From Cocleimonas sp. (lineage in GTDB: Bacteria; Pseudomonadota; Gammaproteobacteria; Thiotrichales; Thiotrichaceae): DNA of 6,064 nucleotides. Shown piece after piece: positions 1-4,071 of the stretch. The stretch lies in contig JAGLBQ010000114.1 in NCBI GenBank assembly GCA_023146675.1, positions 1 to 6,064 of the forward strand, in the 5' to 3' direction. Within the stretch, counting starts at the first letter, position 1. Each line of letters begins with the position of its first letter. The notes under the pieces were generated by a model. That model saw only the letters and a list, made by a program, of their open reading frames with translations, was not told the origin of the DNA and did no database searches. The position numbers were made by a program, and so were the translations under genes.

Positions 1-1
1 A

Positions 2-448
2 ATTGAAAAAAAGGTTAAAGAAGGCGGGTTTATTAGCAGTGGTCATTTAACCTATAGTGTTGATATTAATATCTTTGATCCAAAAACGGGAAAAAGCAGA
101 GCTGTTTTTAAAGATAATACCCTAAGAAGAATAGAGAGAGTCTGGTTTGAATCCGATTATGATGCTGATAAAAAAATGATTTTATTTAATGAATCAAGTC
201 GTTATGGGATGATTAAAAACAACCATAATATAACTGAGCGCCCTCCAAAAAATAAGCTCCTCATTGCGGTTTATAACATAAAAAGTAAATTAAATGAGCT
301 ATGGACAGCCAACAAACAAGGCGATGATCTTAAAAAAATAAAAACGTTTAATAGCGACTATAGTTGGCATATTGATATAAAAAACGCAAAAATTCGTTTT
401 GTTAAACAAGACGAAAATAGGCTTAACATTGAATCGTTGGATTGGTAG
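2..448 (+). CDS. Hypothetical protein, 3' part (5' end outside window)
   Basis: The reading frame is open from base 2 without a stop until TAG at 446-448, giving at least 148 residues. It therefore most likely continues off the left edge, and the internal ATG at 176 is probably not the real start. I do not recognise the family. The visible part is polar, rich in Lys, Asn, Asp and Ile, with no transmembrane segment. Two stretches resemble strand-rich repeats of beta-propeller (TolB/WD40-like) proteins: 'FDPKTGKSRAVF' early on, and 'LWTANKQGDDLKKIKTFNSD' followed by a short Trp-ending segment near the C-terminus (x-D-x-x-G-x-D-x-x-x-I pattern). That resemblance is by eye only and no active site can be named. 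The gene converges on the DUF481 gene with only 32 bases between the two stop codons. The low GC matches that neighbour. Confidence 0.7.
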   Translation: MEKKVKEGGFISSGHLTYSVDINIFDPKTGKSRAVFKDNTLRRIERVWFESDYDADKKMILFNESSRYGMIKNNHNITERPPKNKLLIAVYNIKSKLNELWTANKQGDDLKKIKTFNSDYSWHIDIKNAKIRFVKQDENRLNIESLDW

Positions 449-449
449 T

Positions 450-475
450 TTAATATTTTCTTTAATAAATATTAA
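450..475. terminator. AT-only hairpin between convergent genes, possible bidirectional terminator
   Basis: TTAATATTT (450-458) and AAATATTAA (467-475) form a perfect 9-bp stem around an 8-base loop. It lies just after the stop of the left-edge gene and just before the stop of the minus-strand DUF481 gene. Position favours a shared terminator. The stem has no G-C pair and only short flanking T runs, so it would be weak, and in such AT-rich sequence it could be chance. Confidence 0.35.
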
Positions 476-480
476 TCATT

Positions 481-1299
481 TTAAAATTCACTTACTAAAG
501 TAACGCCTACTTTGGTGCTGATTTTTTTAAAACCTAACTGAACCTTTTGGTTGTGATTGACGGAATAATTGACGCGCAAAGACAGTTTTTTTGTCATTTC
601 AACCTCTAACGTAGTATCTAGTTTAGTAAACGTATTATCTTTACTACTTAAAATAGAAAATTTTTCTTTCAATAGGCTGTTGCTTGTTAGAGGTCTCTCG
701 TAATCTAGTGCAAAGTATCCTGCCATCTCTTTAGATTTTTTTGTGCCATCAATATATTTTTTTTGCTGAATCCCAAAACCAAGCTCATTAGATAAACTAT
801 GTTTTTTATTTTTTATCAAATGCCTGCCATAACCAACAATATCTGAAACACGCGAGCCAATATTTTCAAATTTATCCTGATGATACGTTAGTAAGTTAAA
901 AATATAGCTTTTAGTATTAATGGCATAACCCAACTTATGGCTTAAAGACAAGGTTTCTGCTGTTTTCTCCCCAGCACTCTTTGCAAAATAAAAATCTGCC
1001 GCTAAGGTGTTTTTTAAGCGCTGTTTATTGTGAGTAGCGGTAATAATAAACGTTGCATTGCTGCTAGCACTGCTTCCTGCTGCTGAAACAAACCCAACTT
1101 CAGCTTCAACTGCCCAGCCTTGTTCTTTATCAGTAGTATTAGGGTTCGTAAATAACTCACTCGCAGACTTACTACCTTCGTCATCAGCAGAAATAAATTC
1201 ATTCGCTGCAATAGCTGTGTTTGTCATAATATATTCTGACAATACTAAGCAAGAGGAGAGAATAAAAATTGATTTATGCCTCTGGAAATTAAAAAACAT
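481..1299 (-). CDS. DUF481 family outer-membrane beta-barrel protein
   Basis: This 272-residue protein has a Sec signal peptide: basic n-region (R7, H8, K9), hydrophobic core about residues 11-24, and a likely signal peptidase I cleavage after A-I-A (29-31). The mature chain then matches the DUF481 (YdiY-type) pattern: a 'GWAVEAEVGFVSAAGSSASSN' first-strand region (about 61-81), then alternating polar/hydrophobic strands with charged turns, ending in a C-terminal Phe after 'VGVTLVSEF', as in proteins inserted by the Bam complex. Length is close to E. coli YdiY (about 250 residues). The molecular function of the family is not established to my knowledge. An L-S-S-C sequence at 14-17 resembles a lipobox, but the hydrophobic core before it would be too short, so signal peptidase I is preferred. 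The ATG at 1299 is preceded on the minus strand by an AAGAGA ribosome-binding site (plus-strand 1309-1314) at 9-base spacing. The gene is monocistronic between divergent and convergent neighbours and is AT-rich. Confidence 0.8.
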   Translation of the reverse strand: MFFNFQRHKSIFILSSCLVLSEYIMTNTAIAANEFISADDEGSKSASELFTNPNTTDKEQGWAVEAEVGFVSAAGSSASSNATFIITATHNKQRLKNTLAADFYFAKSAGEKTAETLSLSHKLGYAINTKSYIFNLLTYHQDKFENIGSRVSDIVGYGRHLIKNKKHSLSNELGFGIQQKKYIDGTKKSKEMAGYFALDYERPLTSNSLLKEKFSILSSKDNTFTKLDTTLEVEMTKKLSLRVNYSVNHNQKVQLGFKKISTKVGVTLVSEF

Positions 1300-1322
1300 C
1301 TAATGCTATCTCTTTAACGATG

Positions 1323-1350
1323 CTTAACTCAATTTTTAGAATTGATAGCA
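1323..1350. promoter_or_regulatory. Inverted repeat upstream of the DUF481 gene
   Basis: TCAATT (1329-1334) and AATTGA (1340-1345) are separated by 5 bases. Outside them GCT (1323-1325) and AGC (1348-1350) also match, with unequal spacing. The site ends about 24 bases upstream of the DUF481 start. It could be an operator or a hairpin in that gene's 5' untranslated region. No specific regulator can be named, and AT-rich sequence gives such short repeats by chance. Confidence 0.25.
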
Positions 1351-1436
1351 ATTTGAAAATAATATGTTTTTTAGACATTCTTAGTCATCTTAAAAATAAT
1401 TTACATTTTTTAGCTATTTCAGAGGCTTTTAGAGAT

Positions 1437-1464
1437 AATATTGCTGATTAAATTAAGCAATATT
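1437..1464. repeat. Inverted repeat A: 9-bp perfect stem, 10-base loop
   Basis: AATATTGCT at 1437-1445 is exactly complementary to AGCAATATT at 1456-1464. It is the first of a group of inverted repeats in the gap before the L31 gene. No T-tract follows on either strand, so it is not a typical intrinsic terminator. Confidence 0.6.
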
Positions 1465-1488
1465 CCTGCTAATAACGCCCGAAAGGTA

Positions 1489-1582
1489 GAGAGTTGTTGT
1501 GAGAAGAATGCCGATTTTTATATTAAAAATCAACACAGGTTTTTGAGGAGTATACTTATAAAATGAAGGCAAACAACCTCTC
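1489..1582. repeat. Long-range inverted repeat enclosing hairpin B
   Basis: GAGAG+TTGTT at 1489-1498 pairs with AACAA (1572-1576) and CTCTC (1578-1582), with one bulged C at 1577, giving a possible 10-bp closing stem over a 73-base interior. The interior contains hairpin B at 1513-1531. The arrangement would suit a folded RNA or the remnant of a palindromic element. The long interior makes the pairing less certain than the local hairpins. Confidence 0.35.
1513..1531. repeat. Inverted repeat B: 8-bp perfect stem, TAT loop
   Basis: GATTTTTA (1513-1520) and TAAAAATC (1524-1531) are exact complements around a 3-base loop. The stem has one G-C pair. The hairpin overlaps a possible -10 (TATATT, 1519-1524), so it could be an operator-like palindrome or simply AT-rich symmetry. 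Confidence 0.5.
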
Positions 1583-1606
1583 ATGACTAATCTTATTGTA
1601 AATTAA

Positions 1607-1634
1607 ATCAATAATATTCCCCTTTATTATTGAT
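1607..1634. repeat. Inverted repeat C: 10-bp perfect stem, 8-base loop
   Basis: ATCAATAATA at 1607-1616 and TATTATTGAT at 1625-1634 are exact complements, with the loop TTCCCCTT. CCCC, not a T-tract, follows on the plus strand. The pair sits four bases before hairpin D, so the two would form side by side in a transcript. Confidence 0.6.
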
Positions 1635-1638
1635 CCCC

Positions 1639-1661
1639 AGTACTTCTTGAGAAGAAGTACT
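1639..1661. repeat. Inverted repeat D: 10-bp perfect stem, GAG triloop
   Basis: AGTACTTCTT at 1639-1648 and AAGAAGTACT at 1652-1661 are exact complements separated by three bases. The stem has three G-C pairs and is the most stable of the local hairpins in this gap. It lies 49 bases upstream of the L31 -35 element. Without a following T-tract it is not a standard terminator. It could be a transcription-factor operator, a processing hairpin, or part of a small palindromic repeat. Confidence 0.65.
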
Positions 1662-1709
1662 CTCCAGTAAAAGAGCAGAGCAAAGGGCTAGAGATTAACA
1701 AATAACTCC

Positions 1710-1739
1710 TTGCATAAACTATGTATCCCTTGATAGAAT
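1710..1739 (+). promoter_or_regulatory. Sigma70-type promoter of the L31 gene
   Basis: TTGCAT (1710-1715) and TAGAAT (1734-1739) match the -35 and -10 consensus at 4/6 and 5/6, with an 18-base spacer. Transcription would start near 1746, leaving a leader of about 40 bases before the ATG. A perfect 10-bp palindrome, TTGTTAACAA (1756-1765), lies in that leader. I see no sequence resembling the Zur operator that controls type B L31 genes in some bacteria. Confidence 0.6.
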
Positions 1740-1772
1740 CCTCGCTCTTTAAATTTTGTTAACAAGCATTCC

Positions 1773-1777
1773 GAGGA
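1773..1777 (+). promoter_or_regulatory. Ribosome-binding site fixing the L31 start
   Basis: GAGGA ends 8 bases before the ATG at 1786. It supports that codon over the upstream in-frame TTG at 1756, which would add ten residues unlike any L31. Confidence 0.75.
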
Positions 1778-1785
1778 TCTTCAAC

Positions 1786-2031
1786 ATGAAGGCCGATATA
1801 CATCCAGAATATAACCAAGTCGTATTCCAAGACCTTTCTAGTGATTTTAAATTTTTGACACGTTCTACAAAGACGTCAAAAGAGACGATTCAGTGGGAAG
1901 ATGGTAACGAGTATCCGCTCATCAAAGTGGAAGTTTCTAGTCACTCTCACCCATTTTACACAGGTAAGCAGAATACAAATGCTGCTGCTGGTGCGATTGA
2001 TAAGTTCAACAAGCGTTACGGTAGAAAGTAA
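1786..2031 (+). CDS. rpmE2: 50S ribosomal protein L31, type B
   Basis: The 81-residue product starts M-K-A-D-I-H-P-E-Y and carries the family signature V-S-S-x-S-H-P-F-Y-T-G-K (about residues 53-64) followed by a C-terminal K-R-Y-G-R-K. There is no cysteine at all, so the zinc-binding CxxC of the type A form (rpmE) is missing. This is the type B, zinc-independent form, like E. coli YkgM and B. subtilis YtiA. L31 bridges the two ribosomal subunits. In many bacteria the type B form is made under zinc shortage through Zur, but here there is an ordinary promoter with no Zur-like operator. It may thus be the normal L31, which is inference. The start is fixed by GAGGA and by family alignment. It is followed by an intrinsic terminator at 2105-2134 and then by the nuclease gene. 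Confidence 0.95.
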   Translation: MKADIHPEYNQVVFQDLSSDFKFLTRSTKTSKETIQWEDGNEYPLIKVEVSSHSHPFYTGKQNTNAAAGAIDKFNKRYGRK

Positions 2032-2104
2032 TTTATTGATTATTTTATTGTGATGGTCAGGGGTTGGTCACTTGATGATAAATTCACAGTCAATCATTCA
2101 ATTT

Positions 2105-2134
2105 AAAAAGGCACTCTATTGGGGTGCTTTTTTT
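2105..2134 (+). terminator. Intrinsic terminator after the L31 gene, touching the next start codon
   Basis: A5-G-GCAC-T-C (2105-2116) pairs with G-G-GTGC-T (from 2122) through two wobble pairs around a short TATTG loop. The 3' side runs into seven Ts at 2128-2134. This is a good Rho-independent terminator for the L31 transcript, 73 bases past its stop codon. The ATG of the probable nuclease start follows immediately at 2135. Nuclease expression therefore needs read-through, antitermination, or a promoter I could not identify. Confidence 0.75.
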
Positions 2135-2884
2135 ATGCCTGTACAAAATATGTTTCGGATATTTGTGATTTCTTTGTTGTTGCTCACAGGTTGTGAGGCA
2201 AAGTCTGACTATCAGTACGTTAAATGGGTTTATGATGGTGATACCTTGTTACTTAAGGATGGTCGTAAGATTCGTTTGATCGGTATGAATACGCCTGAGG
2301 TTGCGCATCATAAACAGAAGGGGCAACGCTATGGTCGTGAGGCAACGGAGACCTTACGTGAATTACTTAAAGGAGCTAATAATAAGGTTAGATTAGAGCG
2401 TGGTAAGAAAGCGAAGGATCGTTATAAACGTGATTTAGCGCATGTATTTTTACCTGATGGAACGGATATTTCAGAGTGGATGTTGCAACAGGGTTGGGCT
2501 ACGCTGATGGTTTTTCCGCCTAATACGCGCTATATCAATGACTACCGCAAAGCTGAACGCGTTGCACAGCTAAAAAAACGCCGTATCTGGCGACAAAAGA
2601 CACATCAAATACAGAAGCCACGCCAGTTAAAACGTGCTTATCGTGGATATGTGCGCCTTAAAAGTACTATAAAAAGTATTAAAATTACAAAAAACAATAT
2701 AATTCTAGAGCTAGATCAGAAAATATTTATTAAACTAGCAAAACAGAATCTTAATTATTTCAATCACTATGATCCTAAAAAGCTTCTTCATCAAGAGGTG
2801 ATTATAAGCGGACTTTTGCAAAAATATCGTGGTAAACGCATAATCAGGCTGCGTCACCCTGCACAGTTAACGCTTGTGGATTAG
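2135..2884 (+). CDS. Thermonuclease (SNase-like) lipoprotein
   Basis: This is a 249-residue staphylococcal-nuclease-fold protein expected to cut nucleic acid with Ca2+ help. A lipobox L-T-G-C at 17-20 after a hydrophobic stretch suggests an envelope lipoprotein. The nuclease domain (about 27-147) has Y-D-G-D-T (33-37), I-R-L-I-G-M-N-T-P-E (46-55) and D-R-Y-K-R-D-L-A (95-102), placing R47, E55 and R99 at the catalytic R35, E43 and R87 of the S. aureus enzyme. N52 replaces the Ca2+ ligand D40. Residues about 160-249, beyond the nuclease fold, end in a basic G-L-L-x-K-Y-R-G-K-R-I-I-R-L-R-H-P-A-Q-L segment and look like a small beta domain, perhaps OB-like. The start is uncertain: ATG 2135 avoids the terminator, ATG 2150 also gives a compact signal peptide, and TTG 2072 or ATG 2075 have an AGGGG (2059-2063) but would translate through the terminator. 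The M48 gene follows 26 bases downstream. Confidence 0.85.
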   Translation: MPVQNMFRIFVISLLLLTGCEAKSDYQYVKWVYDGDTLLLKDGRKIRLIGMNTPEVAHHKQKGQRYGREATETLRELLKGANNKVRLERGKKAKDRYKRDLAHVFLPDGTDISEWMLQQGWATLMVFPPNTRYINDYRKAERVAQLKKRRIWRQKTHQIQKPRQLKRAYRGYVRLKSTIKSIKITKNNIILELDQKIFIKLAKQNLNYFNHYDPKKLLHQEVIISGLLQKYRGKRIIRLRHPAQLTLVD

Positions 2885-2910
2885 TAATAAATTTTCAAAG
2901 GAAGAATATA

Positions 2911-3918
2911 ATGATTTTTCGTCGTAAATTAACTCAGACACTATCAATTTTTGCCATCAGTACAACGCTTGTATTGACTGCTTGCTCGACAAATCCTGTT
3001 TCGGGAAAAAAAGATTTCTCGCTGATTTCTAAAGATCAAGAAGTGCAGATGGGTAAGCAAGCTCATCAGGATGTTTTAAAGAAGCAACGCCCTTATAATA
3101 ATACGCGACTACAATCTTATGTAAGTTCCATTGGGCAGCAGTTAGCGAGTAAAAGCCACCGTAGTAATATTCGCTACACGTTTACTGTTTTGGATGATCC
3201 TAGCGTTAATGCATTTGCATTGCCAGGTGGTTATGTTTATGTCACCACAGGTTTAATGGCGTATCTTAATTCAGAAGGTGAATTAGCAGGTGTACTGGGG
3301 CATGAAATCGGTCATGTAACTGCTCGGCACGGTGTACAACAGGCAAGCGCTGGGATGGCTACCAGCCTATTGGTTGATTTGATTGCTAAAAAAGCAGGCA
3401 GTAATAGCAAAATACTAACTCAATTAAACTCTGCCATGTTAAGCGGATACGGTCGTAAGCATGAATTAGAAGCTGATCGTTTAGGTGCAGAATATTTAGC
3501 AGGTGTTGGCTATAGTCCTAATAATATGATTGACGTCATTGGCGTCCTAAAAGCGCAAGAGGTTTATGCCTCACGTCAAAAAGGTAGCAGTGGTGGTTCA
3601 TACCACGGTGTTTTCTCCAGCCATCCAAGTAATGACCAACGCTTACAGGAAGTGGTTGGTGCTGCTAAAAATATCAAATCAGCAGGAACTCGTCCAGCCA
3701 ATCGTGATGCCTATTTAAAACAAATTAATGGTTTGACATTTAGAATTAGCAAAGATAAAACAGGGCGCATTGTGGTTGGTAATATAAAAACTGTAGGGCT
3801 TACTTTTGAGCAACTGGCGGGTAAAAGTGTTCTTAATGCAGACCAATTACGCTTGTTGAATGGACGTTATCCTGATGGTCGCTTGAAGCAAGGTGAGTTA
3901 ATTAAAATAGTTAAGTAA
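2911..3918 (+). CDS. M48 family zinc metalloprotease lipoprotein
   Basis: The 335-residue product has a lipoprotein signal peptide with lipobox L-T-A-C (C25), then the N-P-V-S-G-K-K-D-F-S-L-I-S segment typical of periplasmic M48 proteases. The peptidase domain shows N-A-F-A-L-P-G-G-Y-V (100-109), the zinc motif H-E-I-G-H (131-135), the third ligand E185 in E-L-E-A-D, and S-H-P-S-N-D-Q-R-L (237-245). It belongs near LoiP (YggG) and BepA, which act on misfolded or mis-assembled outer-membrane proteins; the actual substrate is unknown. Residues about 270-335 form an extra LysM-like C-terminal region (L-T-F-E-Q-L-A ... L-R-L-L-N-G-R-Y-P ... G-E-L-I-K-I-V), which makes it longer than LoiP (about 250). 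There are no TPR repeats of the BepA kind. AAGGA (2898-2902) at 8-base spacing supports the ATG. No promoter fits in the 26-base gap, so it is probably co-transcribed with the nuclease gene. Confidence 0.92.
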   Translation: MIFRRKLTQTLSIFAISTTLVLTACSTNPVSGKKDFSLISKDQEVQMGKQAHQDVLKKQRPYNNTRLQSYVSSIGQQLASKSHRSNIRYTFTVLDDPSVNAFALPGGYVYVTTGLMAYLNSEGELAGVLGHEIGHVTARHGVQQASAGMATSLLVDLIAKKAGSNSKILTQLNSAMLSGYGRKHELEADRLGAEYLAGVGYSPNNMIDVIGVLKAQEVYASRQKGSSGGSYHGVFSSHPSNDQRLQEVVGAAKNIKSAGTRPANRDAYLKQINGLTFRISKDKTGRIVVGNIKTVGLTFEQLAGKSVLNADQLRLLNGRYPDGRLKQGELIKIVK

Positions 3919-3924
3919 CAGCAT

Positions 3925-3967
3925 GTTGAACCATTCAAAGGAGTTAAATTAACTCTGAGTGGTTAAC
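3925..3967 (+). repeat. Compound hairpin between the protease and malic enzyme genes
   Basis: Outer arms AACCATTCA (3929-3937) and TGAGTGGTT (3956-3964) pair with one G-U wobble. They extend to GTT (3925-3927) and AAC (3965-3967) across a bulged G. Inside, the palindrome GAGTTAA-A-TTAACTC (3941-3955) forms a second stem, with an AAG bulge between the two. No T-tract follows, so it is not a classic intrinsic terminator. It starts seven bases after the protease stop. It may protect the 3' end of that mRNA, or be an operator or RNA element ahead of the malic enzyme gene. Confidence 0.65.
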
Positions 3968-4038
3968 GTGTGAGATATCAGATTCGACTGCGCGATTAGC
4001 AGAAGTATGACGATAGGCGGATTTGTTGGGTTTCCGCA

Positions 4039-4047
4039 TGCTATAAC
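4039..4047 (+). promoter_or_regulatory. Extended -10 promoter candidate for the malic enzyme gene
   Basis: TGCTATAAC is an extended -10 (TGn + TATAAC). No good -35 lies 16-18 bases upstream; TTGTTG at 4023-4028 is too close (13 bases). Transcription would begin near 4053, about 19 bases before the ATG, leaving room for the AAAGG ribosome-binding site. Confidence 0.4.
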
Positions 4048-4071
4048 TCAGCTTATGTTAAAGGCAATACC

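Larger units (their letters stand above)
1300..1709. other. Gene-free, hairpin-rich intergenic region
   Basis: This stretch lies between the divergent DUF481 gene and the L31 promoter. I find no coding frame with family resemblance or sustained length in either direction. The half next to DUF481 (1300-1436) is AT-rich with repeated TTTTAG stretches. The other half (1437-1661) holds five inverted repeats, listed separately. A possible promoter-like pair, TTGTGA (1497-1502) and TATATT (1519-1524) at 16-base spacing, lies inside one of them. A seven-codon frame (1563-1586, M-K-A-N-N-L-S) follows a GAGGAG at 12-base spacing. Neither is strong enough to call. Confidence 0.6.

Noticed and set aside
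1058..1303. Open frame on the plus strand opposite the DUF481 gene
   Set aside because: It lies antisense to a recognisable gene with signal peptide and family motifs, and its translation has no family resemblance. A second minus-strand frame at 1014-1211 is likewise a shadow.
1333..1432. Repeated TTTTAG motifs (ending near 1339, 1374, 1413 and 1432)
   Set aside because: The spacing is irregular (35, 39, 19) and the region is simply T-rich. There is no CRISPR-like or iteron-like periodicity.
1497..1524. Promoter-like TTGTGA and TATATT pair
   Set aside because: The match is moderate, it overlaps hairpin B, and no downstream gene or T-tract terminator supports a transcript unit.
1563..1586. 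Seven-codon frame M-K-A-N-N-L-S after GAGGAG, a possible leader peptide
   Set aside because: The spacing of 12 bases is long, there is no regulatory codon run, and it does not precede an attenuator next to a gene.
1756..1785. Upstream TTG start for the L31 gene
   Set aside because: The extra ten residues do not belong to L31, and GAGGA at 1773-1777 is correctly placed for the ATG at 1786.
4023..4047. TTGTTG as -35 for the TATAAC -10 of the malic enzyme gene
   Set aside because: A 13-base spacer is too short for a sigma70 promoter. Only the extended -10 was kept.
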